This document shows positions 20,255 through 30,820 of a stretch of 37,270 nucleotides of DNA, piece by piece. Positions within the stretch are counted from its first letter, which is position 1; each line of letters starts with the position of its first letter. The stretch covers positions 1 through 37,270 of the forward strand of contig NW_022205018.1 of assembly GCF_008831285.2 (NCBI RefSeq). The letters run 5' to 3'. The translations under genes were made by a program, and so were the position numbers. This stretch comes from Nymphaea colorata (Eukaryota > Streptophyta > Magnoliopsida > Nymphaeales > Nymphaeaceae). The notes under the pieces were generated by a model. The model was not told the DNA's origin and searched no databases. It was given only the letters and a program-made list of their open reading frames with translations.

Positions 20255-23200
20255 AAATTAGTTAAACTGGCACCCCCAAGTAATTTTATAGGAAATGGAA
20301 CAGATTAAACAATGTGCAAACTGTTAAGCTCAAAGAAATAAGACACAAAAATACAATTGGCCTCATAGATGGCTCATTGTTTGAAATTATTGGGTTGTAC
20401 AAAAGGGTGAGCAATAAGCCGAGTACTGTTCGCACCCCACCCCTTTCTCAAAGGGGGTCGAAATGCGAATCAGCAAAGTTCTTTAAAAATTGAGGATTTG
20501 AAGAAGATATTTCAAGAGAAAGGGATCCGCCCGTCGGTACGAGGTCCAACCGTTCCTGCCTTTAACAGGGTAATTGGACCAAGGATGAAGGATCACTTGC
20601 ATCATGCACGAGTTATTGATGCAAATCCTATATGCTTGTGCATTGAGATTTTGGATTCCAGAACCAAAATTCATTTTGAATAAGTGACTTGAACTTGTTT
20701 TGAAAATGAATTTGGAGATTGGAGAGTTTTCAAGTTAACCATGCCGAGGCCAGCCAGCAGTGTGGCTGAAGGCGAGATAGGGGCCATTGCTGTGGCAGCA
20801 GGGCAGCTAACCATGCCGAAGGTGTCGACCACGGCGCCCACGCGTGTCGGGTCAAGCGCCGCGAGTGGGTGGCACCACAAGGCACCTAGGCGAGGTTGAA
20901 GGACCAACTCTTGGATTCCCTTTAGGCAACACTCATGTTGCTGCAGTGGGAGGTGAGTGTGGAGCAGCAAAGGCTGAAAGGAGAGAGTCTGGCTGGAGCT
21001 GAGTTCCGTGGAGATTGAAGATCAGAATAGTGGACCACAACTCGGTTTAGGCCAGATCAAAGCGGATGTCGAAACGTTTACCAAAACAACAGAGCAGCCT
21101 AGGGCGAACCTAGGTAAGCTACCCCTAGGATTCACAAGTCTGAGATCTTTTGGAGTGGTTGCAAATGGATCAACATCCGTGCCCATGTATGATTTGCTTT
21201 AGCACTTTGTTTTAGTTGCTTTTGTAACGTCTCAGTTTGAGACACTTAGAATCGTTTTGCATTTGTCTCATCTCAGGTTAGAGCTTTAGAACTGAGACAC
21301 TTTTGATGTATATAAGTCTTGTACAAAGGGGGAAACCCTAAACACATTTTATGCCAATGAAGAATTGAGTATTGTTTTCACTATCCTTCTCCACGTGGGG
21401 ATTGTCTTCTCCACTTGTTCTCAACCGACGGTGGCCAGAGCTCTTCTCCAATCCCAACCGGCATGGTCGGAGCTCTTGTTTCACCCATGGGCTTCCTCTT
21501 TCTCTTCATCTTCTCTCTATTAAAGTCCTTTCTTCCATAGCCGAGTGGATTCAAGGTTGTAGATCTCATGAAGGGGCTACCAGCGACCTCCTTCAATGTT
21601 TCTTCATACCACCTATGTATCCCAACCAGCAAGGTATTATTCAATCCACGGTGCATTCGTCCTAACCACAAGGACGTTTAGAGGCTGGGATTGATCTATG
21701 GGAAGGCTGCATAGGAGAATGATGTTCAACACTTGGGTGATTTCTTCCTATGTAGCATCGATGACCGGCATCCTTTGAAGATAGGCAAGTACCCGTTCTA
21801 CCCTTGGTACTTACATTTGAAGGTTGTTCTATAGATCTGAATGAACTAGCCCTAAGGCACACGATCTGGCCCATCTTGCATGGTCCATGGGTTTTAAAAT
21901 GGCAAAACTAGTTGTAGATCCTAGATCGGGTGAAGGAAGAAGCTGCTTAGGGACAGCGCGGTTCTATCCTTTCCAAGGGGCAGTTCTACATCGGAATCTT
22001 AAGGCTGAACCCTGAGTTTGATCGAGACATCTCTAACCACTGACAGCCCTCATTCAACATTTGTAGTGGAAAAGAGATTCGGGAGAAAGCTGTCATTCGA
22101 CGGCCATCGAGATCCTATTCTTCAGTTGGATCTAAGCTGCTGGAACCGCCACAACCACAGCTAGAACAAGGGGCAGGTTCCAACAAAACTGGTGTGTGAA
22201 GTCATGCATATCAGTTTGGACGCCCATTAGTTACTAGTGTCTTGGCCTAGTTTGGCTGGAATCAGAGGAGTATCGGTGGAGCTGTGCGTGACGGATGAAG
22301 ACCTGCTTGCGTCGGCAACTTTCTGGCCACACCTCACCAAAACAGCTAGCCGTTGCCCCGAAAACATTCTAGGATTGCCCATGGATTATAACCACCATAT
22401 TTTCTTAAGGTGTAATTTGTAAAGGGCAGTTCTGGCTTTTCATTGACAGCTCATGCTAGGTGTTGAGAAACCCAAGCCGCCAGCCACATTTTGCAACTCT
22501 CTCACTGCCAGAATTATTGAATGGAGCAGCCTCCCTCGAGTGCCAACAGTCCTCTTTGTAACGGTCCACCACAAAGGCAAGTCCCCCTCTAGCGTGTCCC
22601 ACTCCTATGCATTCCAAAAAGGTAGGAGCCAGCCACCTACACGTGCTTCCCCTTTCCCCACTTTCCATAACCGCCCCGAGATCCTAGCCCGTGATCTCTT
22701 AGCTCCAAAACAAGAAACCTTCCATGCGCCATTACCCCTTGCCATATCCAACCCTTCATTAACACACGCGCTTTCCAATTTCTCCACGCGCCATACCTTT
22801 CCATACCGGCCCCTCGTCCTTCCTATCCAATACGCACAACTCTCTTGCCATAATCCGCGGCCACCTCATCACTAGCCGTTGCCAATGTGAGACTTTCCTA
22901 AAGTAGAGGAAGTGTCGCCACCTTGCGCCAACCGACCCTAACACCTAATCATCCATCATTCCCATCCTACCCTTGCCCTTTAGACCTCACCTCACTGCAT
23001 GCCACCTATATATTAGCCATACCCAAACCTACCTCTCTTAACCACAACCGAGCCTAGCATTTGGTCGAGCCCAGACAAGGTCACATCAGACCCAGCTCAG
23101 CTCAACCCAACCAAGACCCTCCTACTTATCCTCACCAAGCTGGACCTATCCTCTATGGCAGAATCAAGGAGCGCCTTCACCTTCGAGGCAACCGAGCCTC

Positions 23201-23968
23201 TATCCACTGGAGCCTACTCATCACCAGCAAGTAGTGCCGTAGCCGAGAAGGATACCCCTCTCGTATTCCAGCAGCAATCGGCAGAAGCTTTCACTTCCCT
23301 CGGCCAGGTGGGCCGAGTCCTTCATCCTCGGTTGCTGAAATACTCGAGGGCAGCACCAAGCTGCCGGTTCTCACCTGAGTCCTTTGCTGCCCTAAGCCGG
23401 GACCGACTGGCAGGTATACTTCTTCCCTCCGTATAACAATGGGATTCTTTGGGTCTTTTGCTTTATACCCGGCAATAGCCTTGGCATCCACAGTGGTACC
23501 TTGGAGGCACAAGTGCCGAAAACATGACCGTGGGCTGCCTGACCACCTACGGGCTTGGGTATGGTTTGGCTGTCCTAGGCATGTATGACAGGATGTGTTG
23601 GATGTGCATGCTTGAATGGTTTGTTGAGTGAGGAGCGATATTCATGTATTGACCACGCTTGTACTAGCCTCACAACCTTCTAGCAATTTGTAGTAGGTTC
23701 AAGCTTTTGGGTGGGTAACCTCTCATGTATTTTACTTCCCAAGGATTTTTGAGCCGGGGTTGCTGTCCGGCTGGGTATTCATCTTGTAAATAACTTGTTT
23801 TTAGTTTTGTCCAACGGCTCTTCCGAGAGATCTTGGGAGAGGATCGGCATCTGGCAGAGGACTTGGTCGATGTCAGGTCTCGTCCTAACAGGTACCCAGC
23901 CCATATTGAGTCGGGGCCAAGGGCAGCCTTTTGACCCTAGGGCTGACCCAATAAATACTTTCCTCGTA
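20255..23968. mobile_element. ~3.7-kb insertion in duplication B, GC-rich; probable decayed LTR retroelement sequence
   Basis: This is absent from duplication A, where blocks 1 and 2 are almost contiguous. Base composition is clearly richer in G+C than its surroundings, especially 20740-20970 and 22450-23520. The stretch 21200-21390 has features of an LTR end: a TGTATATAAG box at 21307-21316, then GTACAA, AAACCCTAAAC and an AATGAAGAATTGAGTATTG segment. A second TATA-like box, CTATATATTA, lies at ~23006, followed by a pyrimidine-rich leader. I could not find paired LTRs, a primer-binding site or any gag/pol homology, so the class is inferred from context only; more than one insertion may be present. 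Confidence 0.4.
23155..23436 (+). CDS. Uncertain 93-codon open frame in GC-rich insertion
   Basis: Not recognised. It opens with ATGGCAGAATCA ~150 bp after a TATA-like box (CTATATATTA, ~23006) and a C-rich leader, and it encodes a Ser/Ala-rich protein without signal peptide, membrane segment or known motif. It stops at 23436. Its placement just behind a promoter-like sequence is the only point in its favour. GC-rich DNA keeps frames open by chance, and a 73-codon frame overlaps on the other strand (23291-23512). It is more likely part of an LTR or leader than a gene. Confidence 0.2.
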   Translation: MAESRSAFTFEATEPLSTGAYSSPASSAVAEKDTPLVFQQQSAEAFTSLGQVGRVLHPRLLKYSRAAPSCRFSPESFAALSRDRLAGILLPSV

Positions 23969-24395
23969 AGACCTGTTTTAGCAAAAGAAGTGAAGTATGC
24001 AACTTTAGTTTGAAAGCGGAGAGTGCTTCAGTACATAATGGATCCTTCATGTCCCTTTTCCAACAGTACCAAGGAGTAATCAGTCATGACATAATCAAGA
24101 TGGTTGAACTTTTCTTTGGAATAAGAAGAATGGTGAAGAAGTTTAATAGCACTGTGATTGACCTGATTCTCAAGATAAAAGGAGCTACAAGTGTACAGCA
24201 GTAGCGACCTATTTCCCCATGTAACTTCTTATATAAGGTCATTTCAATGTGCTCGATGGAGGGAAAGTAGGAAGGAAAAGAAAGGAATTGTGGAGAAAGG
24301 GAGAGGAAACAAAATGAAAGAAACAAATAATTATAAAAGCTTGTTTGAATAGAAAGGAAATGAATTGTTCAAACCATGCTTCTTTAGACTGTATT
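23969..24395 (+). repeat. Segmental duplication B, block 2
   Basis: Counterpart of 3463-3990. The first ~280 bp are very similar; then this copy lacks ~90 bp present in A and rejoins at the GGAAAG-rich part and ATAAAAGCTTGTTTGAATAG. The 64-codon plus frame here (24010-24204) is interrupted in copy A, which argues against a gene. Confidence 0.8.
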
Positions 24396-24964
24396 GCGGA
24401 AAAAAAAAAAAGAATTTAAGTTGAAGAAAGAATTTAAGTTGGTTTGCAATAAGACCCCAAACACTCTATAACTTATTATGCAAGTAAAATATATTTGATT
24501 CAATTATACGGCTGGATTCCAGGGGTTGCATAAACCTGTTTTATATGTAGCATAACGTCTATTATATATATGTATATATGTTTTACTTAAATGACTTTTA
24601 AATAATTTATCACCTTAAAAATTAATAATGAAAGATAAACTTTAGCAATGGAGTACTTAATGTAAAAGGCCAAGCAAACCAAATTTGTTTATGACCTCAG
24701 TGTTTATCTATGCAACCATTAAAATGTGTGAAGGCCTTCATCCAAGAAATCCATTGGTTTCCTACATCCTATTGATAGGGACCCTTAAATAACTTGATAA
24801 GATACAATAATGGTTTCCGTAAATTATTTCTTACCATTCATACTTGCATCTCATCAATGATTTCCAATTTTGATTGCAAATTGAAAATGTCATGCTATCG
24901 TTTAACAAGTAAAGTCCAGTTTTTCATGCGAATGGAACTAATAGAAAGGGAGACCACCAGTGTC

Positions 24965-25140
24965 AGAGCTAGAAATTTCTGATTGAGGGGCATTCTAAGT
25001 TTAAATTTTAAACTTGAAGGGGAACTCATATGAAAAAAAAAAAATTAAATTCAATTATGTTTACATATGTAAATAAGGCAAAATTTGTAGGCTGATGTCG
25101 GTAATTGGCCACACCAGATGTAGCTCTGCCACGGAGACCA
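24965..25140 (+). repeat. Dispersed repeat R2, copy 2
   Basis: Similar to 5975-6165: GAAATTTCTGATTGAGGGGC, TTAAACTTGAAGGGG, an A-rich run and GTAGCTCTGCCACGG. Its presence in two unrelated places points to an interspersed repeat. Confidence 0.45.
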
Positions 25141-25841
25141 CCTCGAGCCACAGATTACTGATTACCTCTTCATGTTTCACCACATGGAAATTGCAGTTGT
25201 CATTTGTCATACCATAAAAATATTTTGGAGATGAATGTTTCAGTTTGTTTGACTATCTTGGAAGTTTTGAAGTGAACAGATGAGGAATTGTGGCTGCTGG
25301 AAGAAAAAACATGCTTTTTGAGAGTGACCCTAGCACCATTAATAGCCATTATTTGGAATTTGCAATTGCTTTTGAATTTTGACAATGACACTCTGAGCAG
25401 TAGTGATCATCTCAGGAATTTGATGTGAAAGGATGGACGCCTCATTGTGGCCTACTCCTTTTGAACATTGCAGAAGGTGAGCCTGCATATGCTGGTGAGG
25501 ACGTTCCACTTGAAGGGGATGAAGACAATGAAGCAAAATGAGTTTGAATATTATAATAAAGGTGAAGAAGATGAATAGATAGGTTGCTTATTTTAATTGT
25601 TTGATAATATGATGTAAAAACAGTAAAACATATCTTGTAAGTCTTTAAGACCTCAATTTTTATCATCTTAATCATGTCGTTATCATTATGTCCATAGATG
25701 AAGATTTATGAATATTTATTATGTGTGTGATATTGTAATGAGTTCTTTTATATAGAAAACATTTTTCTAGATTTTTTCTGAATTATCGCTATTTTTAGGA
25801 TTTTTTTAGTTGCTAACAAATTACAAAAATAAATTTACAAT

Positions 25842-26033
25842 ATGCTTACAAGACCCTCAAAAGAGCAGTTGTCGAGGGGGCTGGCAAAAATTGAGCAGGA
25901 AAATAAAGCTACTACTGTCAGGGAGGTTGTTCCATATGAAGAATTGATATGGAAATTTGGTGCAGAAAGGCAAGAAATTGTAGGTGGATGGGTTGATAGA
26001 AATCCGGTTGTTTCCAAGTCGTACTTCAAATAG
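25842..26033 (+). CDS. Unrecognised 63-codon open frame, possible exon relic
   Basis: A charged, soluble-looking peptide with VREVVPYEELIWKFG and VGGWVDRNPVVSK; no family is recognised. Its amino-acid make-up (balanced Glu/Lys/Arg, Trp residues, few low-complexity runs) is more protein-like than neighbouring frames. Downstream, two near-identical TTTGATTTGCAG/G sequences (~26085 and ~26160) look like 3' splice sites followed by a Lys/Glu-rich reading (EKARKEKKMWMK). A broken gene or transposon exon is possible, but no start context, 5' splice site or promoter is evident. Confidence 0.25.
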   Translation: MLTRPSKEQLSRGLAKIEQENKATTVREVVPYEELIWKFGAERQEIVGGWVDRNPVVSKSYFK

Positions 26034-26068
26034 AAATTAATTTTTAATAATGATTAATTTTAACATTT

Positions 26069-26208
26069 AATTAAGAACTTTATTTTGATTTGCAGGTTTG
26101 GAAGGCACGAAAGGAAAAGAAAATATGGATGAATTTGGTACTTAATTAAGAACTTTATTTTGATTTGCAGGCAGAGAAGGCACGAAAGGAAAAGAAAATG
26201 TGGATGAA
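26069..26208 (+). repeat. Tandem duplication, ~72-bp unit
   Basis: AAGAACTTTATTTTGATTTG followed by CAGG, GAAGGCACGAAAGGAAAAG and TGGATGAA occurs twice, once at ~26072 and again at ~26143. Duplication A has a single equivalent (~4021), so this is a local event in B. Confidence 0.85.
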
Positions 26209-26655
26209 GTTGAAGCTATGGCTAGCTAGATAATAAAATCTTGGAAGTGTCTGACAATGAATAGCCATCTTTTTTTTTCTTAGTCAGACCAGAAAAATTA
26301 TGTTATCAATTAAACATTTTTATGATTTGGGTCAAATGACTCATAAATTGAATGTTTCTTTGGTAAATGATCGCCACGGGCCAGACCCAACTAGCATTCA
26401 ATCGACCCTATTTTTTGTGTTAAGACTGAACCAATTAAAAAAATCAGTACATTCTATTGAGATCTTTCCTAGCGTCAGCTTAGCAAGATCCTAAATAAAA
26501 TGTACTTATTTCACCATCGAAAAATAAATAATGATTCATGACAAGTTTAGAAGATCAGCACACATAACTGTGCAAGGTCAACTGTAGACATAGATAATGT
26601 CTGTTATTTGTAGGGTCAGGTTAGGCATCTTTCCAGATAGAAAGATGCTAGATAA
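26140..26655 (+). repeat. Segmental duplication B, block 3
   Basis: Counterpart of 4021-4640, lacking the ~120 extra bases present in A. From here B continues into the sequence upstream of protease copy 2, whereas A does not. Confidence 0.85.
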
Positions 26656-26911
26656 TCTTATCAGATGAGTAAAATGAAAAGCCTGGAAGTATGATAAATA
26701 GTTGGCAAAATCATCATTCACTATTGCCGCATGATAAATAGTTGGTACTTTTTTAATGACAGGTTTTTAATTTTTAAGGACCAGTCAAGATCCAGCGTTC
26801 AATAGATATGATCAGTATATATATATATATATATATATTCAGCCCATATCCACATTCACCCACTTAACGGTTGAGATAAAGATGCAGAGAAAGAAAGTGT
26901 AAACTAATATA
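26656..26911 (+). repeat. Upstream flank shared by protease copies 2 and 3
   Basis: Matches ~32466-32745: CTTATCAGATGAGTAAAATG, GGAAGT-TGATAAATA, TTTTTAATTTTT, ACCAGTCAA-ATCCAG, a (TA)n run, then an A/G-rich part ending in TAAACTAAT. In copy 3 the protease start lies ~0.7 kb further on; here the protease pro-region begins immediately. Confidence 0.75.
26815..26838. repeat. (TA)n microsatellite
   Basis: A pure TA run at the point equivalent to the (TA)n(TG)n run upstream of copy 3 (32608-32657). Confidence 0.9.
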
Positions 26912-28155
26912 GACCTCATTCATTGAGACTCATCTCTGTCACCTCTCTATGACCCTTTATCCACTCTAGCTCTACGAGCGAAGCAGGTGGCTCTGTCCTC
27001 CCACTGCAATGCTTCACGGTTTGCCAATACCACCAGCATGATCTCCAGCCCAGTGATGCCAGGCTTCGGCTAGTATCTCATGAAACTCTCACTTGGTACA
27101 CCATCCCACCTCTACTGGGCCACTCTCGTCACTGTTAGCGACCTCATATGGATGATGTGCTGTCCTTGTGACTCCCGCTCCGGCCAAACAACAATGTTTG
27201 ATCCACTTCAGTCATCCACCTACAAGAGCCAGACCTGCTCTGCCAGCTCTTGCATGGAACTGCCCATTCATGGTTGCACTATCAACCAACTTTGTGGATT
27301 CATATATTCCTATGAAGACAAATCCTTCATAGAAGTGATACTGGCCTCGGAAACGCTCTTGTTTGACAATGCTGCTGGCACCGTCAAGCTTCCAGAAATT
27401 GTCTCTGGTTGTGTTCATCAGGATGGCCCTCCTAATCCCTCCTTGCTTGAAGTTCCTGACCTTGTTGGCCTCGGAGGTGGTCCTCTCTCACTTGTAAATC
27501 AGATTGGCTCTTCTATTGATGATAAATTTGCCTACTGTCTTCCTCCCAATAGCAATGAAATCACGTCAGACAGCTCAAATCCAGTAAGGACGCAGAGTTT
27601 TCAGGCCAGGAAGGGGTTCAAGAAATGCCGATGGCACCAGGTGGTCCTCAAGGCATGTATTATGTGCTCAACCTAATTGACATAAGCATCGGAAACAACA
27701 GACTCAACATACAATTTGGTGGTGCACAGATGACTGCATTGTTGGGAGATGCCAGATCGATCATTATAGACTCGGGTACCACACTGACTTATCTTGCAAA
27801 AGATGTGTACGATCAAGTCGCAAATGCGGTGGCTAACGTCATAAACCATGAATGCTTCTATCCAGCTAAACAGGATTATCTGTGTCACCATGTAGAGAAT
27901 AATGGTGATCCATATGAAGGGTTGCCGGAGATGACCTTTCATTTCGCCAATGCAGACTGGAAGCTGCCACCTTCAAATATCTTTAGGATGGTTGAAAGTG
28001 TAATCGCCTGCTTAGCCATTAAAGACGGAGAGGTGCCCATCTTCGGGAATGTTCTGCAGCCGAACATGCATGTGAAGTATGATTTGGGAAAGAGGCTGCT
28101 TTCTCTTGCACCAGCTGAATGTAAGGCTAATACAATATATATATATATAATATAG
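26912..28155 (+). pseudogene. Aspartic protease pseudogene, copy 2 (first catalytic Asp lost)
   Basis: This is the most complete copy of the A1B (nepenthesin/CDR1-type) family here. The signal peptide and start are missing; homology begins in the pro-segment (DLIH, stop TGA at 26924-26926, then DSSLSPLYDP). A second stop, TAG, at 27071-27073 precedes YLMKLSLGTPS. The site of the first catalytic motif reads VTVS (27128-27139) instead of DTGS, followed by the normal DLIW; the flap reads YSYEDKS instead of Y-YGDGS. FDPLQSSTY, LVGLGGGPLSLV and KFAYCLP are in place. A frameshift between ~27550 and ~27590 leads to a long intact frame with DSGT (27769-27780), LPPSNIF and GNVLQPNMHVKYDLGK. Cys residues are largely kept. 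With no start, two early stops and no first Asp, a working protease is excluded; a truncated transcript from 27080 is possible but unsupported. Confidence 0.88.
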
Positions 28156-28650
28156 TTTCTATTGTGATGATCTCTGTATTGGTCTACTATTGGTAGCTTT
28201 GGACGCTGCTTAATTGTGTTTTATGTCAATGGAAGATCTGAGTGTCATGTAGTCGATGGTGTTAGTTTTCCATGTACAATAAATGTATGTGTTTTCTTTT
28301 AAGGATGTTTTCCCCTCCGTTTAAGCTTTAAGGTTAAGTTATATATGTCTACATGGCAATTATGAATATTATCTAGGCTTTGACAGTCGCTGATACTCAC
28401 AATTCTGTTGCTAATAGGTAATCGTGACAGCTAAAACTCCACCACTACAAGTCCCGTTGCCTACACTATTACGGATGAAATGGCCATGGTGTGTTGGTTG
28501 AATTTGTTGCGACATAAGCTGTTTTAGGTAAGCAAAATGGCCACGGAATGTGCCAACACTTTGACATGAAATTTTGTGACGCATAACACAATGTGCTCTT
28601 TGACTGTTGTATCTGCCACTTAACTACACAATGTCTACGGTTTGTGTCGT
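28136..28650 (+). repeat. 3' flank of copy 2, duplicate of copy 1 flank
   Basis: Collinear with 17560-18110, including the GTTGCTAATA / TTGCGACAT block with CACTA-like subterminal words. AATAAA at 28278-28283 corresponds to that at 17709. The duplication therefore took in at least ~0.5 kb beyond the protease. Confidence 0.7.
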
Positions 28651-29815
28651 TATTTCGTTAAAACTTTAATGCTGATATGCTGTGCTATGCTACATCTCTT
28701 GAAGTTAAACACGAAACCATCCAAGAACATACTTTCATATGGCGAGACTCGCATTTATTTACTTGCAATAGACAAAAGCTGCTCATGAATTCTTAGCATC
28801 ATAACGACTGTGTAGTTTCAAGAAAGCAAGAAAGCCAAAAAATTCCTTTAAAAGTAGGGTTGTTCCATCTTTGCGTGAAAATGTCGTCACTCTATAAGGA
28901 AAGCCATTCAATTTGACTTGTTATAAATATACAGATAGTTAAATGATCAATTTATTATATGTTTCCCAATAACTTATTAATTTAAAAAATGATTAATTTC
29001 ATATATGTTTTCTAAAATTTATTCTTAAGATCATATCTGTAAGGTTAAATCGAAAAAAATACATTGTAATCATTGCAATCTGGTTTTTATTATGTATATC
29101 GAAAGATGACAGAAGTATAAAATCAAACGAATGTGCTGCATATAATATTGCGGATGACAAAACATGTATAAATCAAACATTGTATTCGTCATAAACATTA
29201 AGTTGCCATGGAATTAGCCGCAACCATTGTGATGACATGCTTTCTCACACCAAACATGTCAGACCAAAGCTAAAAAAAAGAGAAAAAAAAGAAAAGAAAA
29301 TAAAATTTAAGGGGTAGGTACATCACGTGCCCAATTAATAATTTTCAATAATACTTGGATGACGGATTGCAGATAAAGATTATCCAGGTGAGGCCGGCGT
29401 TGACTCAAACTAAGTTGGAACTTGGGGCATATGAATCTCTAAATAATGTAAAAAATAAGCTTATTCTGGTCAACTTGATATTAAAGATGCAATTATTTTT
29501 TAAAAGTTTTAATATTATTTTGAGAAGTACATAAAGCAAGTTGTAACCAGCAGACGGCGAATTTCGGGAATATACCAGCATTAATATTTTGGGAATTTGC
29601 TTGTGAAATATTATGACGTGACTGATTATATTCGTCCAAACCACATTGCGTAATGGAATAATTGGAATTCAGTGCAAGCGAATGCCAATAGATCTTCTTT
29701 GTCAGTTACGTATCTGAATCCGATAGACTTAATAGTCTGGTTTGGTGACCGAAATAAGATCCAATTAATAGTAGTAGGATTCTCAGATTTTTAAATAGCA
29801 TAGAGAGTTGCGATT

Positions 29816-29851
<36 letters not shown>

Positions 29852-30615
29852 AAAATATAAAGAGAATTGAAACGAATCAGCTACCGATATGGTCATACAT
29901 TCTTTTTTTTTTATTTTATGTTGCTAAAAACTTTCATAAAAGATACATTTGGCTGTTAAAGTATGTGGTCAAGCAATTGTCACTCACAAATATATCATCT
30001 GACTATATAAGTGGTTAGGTGTTTTATGTATAGAAAGATTGAATGGTGATCTAGTTGTTTGAGTCACCCAGCCATCTAACCATGACCATCTGATTTATTA
30101 TAGCAGATGACTAAGAAAAAAACAAAGAGAAAACAAAAATTGACATTTTTGTCGTCTAATATTTGTTTTTATATTTTCTCCATGTTTTTTTCTAAACCCT
30201 CCAATATCTGCACTAGATGGATGCCAGCTTTGGTTAAATGGCTGGGTAACTTTATAGTGAGAGTCACCATTCGAGCATTTTTATACATGTATTTTGCAAG
30301 AAACTAGGAGCGTTGAAATGAAATGAATAGATGAAATTATATGTAGATTGGTCTATTAATTATATGCAGATTGGTCTATTAAGATGCGAGTCGAATTTGT
30401 ATTCCTTTAATAAGGTTGATGATATTCCTTCATAAAAAATTTTGCAGATTAAAGCTTGTTAACTGCAGGTTGCTCTATATATGATCATGACTAATTTTTT
30501 CAGATATTTCCACAAGTACTGCACTTGCACCAACTGCTTTTATTTAACTAGTCATCTCCAAGATGCAGTTAAACGATAAGAGTTGCTACTCCGTCATTTC
30601 ACTTTTCCAGCCTAA
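28651..30615. other. AT-rich intergenic, no gene recognised
   Basis: Short frames at 29405-29644 and 30107-30307 lack known domains and lie in A/T-rich sequence. A (TA)n(GA)n microsatellite occupies ~29816-29851. Nothing else stands out. Confidence 0.5.
29816..29851. repeat. (TA)n(GA)n compound microsatellite
   Basis: TATATATATATA passes directly into an AGAGAG run. Confidence 0.9.
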
Positions 30616-30817
30616 GGTTCTGTTTGATAGCCTCAGAGCTTAGATTCAAAGCTGCATAAAAAGGTATGTTTTGGGAGATCCTTAGTTTCGGTAGCATAGA
30701 TTTTAAATCCTTGCTACATGTCAACAACTATGGATTTCAAGTCAGATGAGTGGAGGGGGGTAGGTGGTTTGATCATAAATTCATATATTTGAGATCCTAG
30801 ATGAAACAAACACAACC
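30616..30817. mobile_element. Candidate Tourist-like (PIF/Harbinger) MITE, ~202 bp
   Basis: The left end begins GGTTCTGTTTG and the right end finishes CAAACACAACC, its inverted complement with one mismatch. Both ends are flanked by TAA (30613-30615 and 30818-30820), the 3-bp target duplication typical of PIF/Harbinger elements. The interior has no coding potential, as expected for a non-autonomous element. Confidence 0.65.
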
Positions 30818-30820
30818 TAA

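Larger units (their letters stand above)
24443..26065. mobile_element. ~1.6-kb insertion in duplication B, class unknown
   Basis: In duplication A the flanking sequences (GAATAATTTAAGTTG and AAGAACTTTATTTTG) are only a few tens of bases apart; here they are separated by ~1.6 kb. The insert is AT-rich and includes repeat R2 (24965-25140), an A-rich tract and a short open frame at 25842-26033. No transposase, terminal repeats or LTRs were recognised. It may be several events. Confidence 0.45.

Noticed and set aside
22453-22875. 140-codon plus-strand open frame and overlapping minus frames
   Set aside because: GC-rich stretch with open frames on both strands at once; proline-rich and without known domains, so composition explains it.
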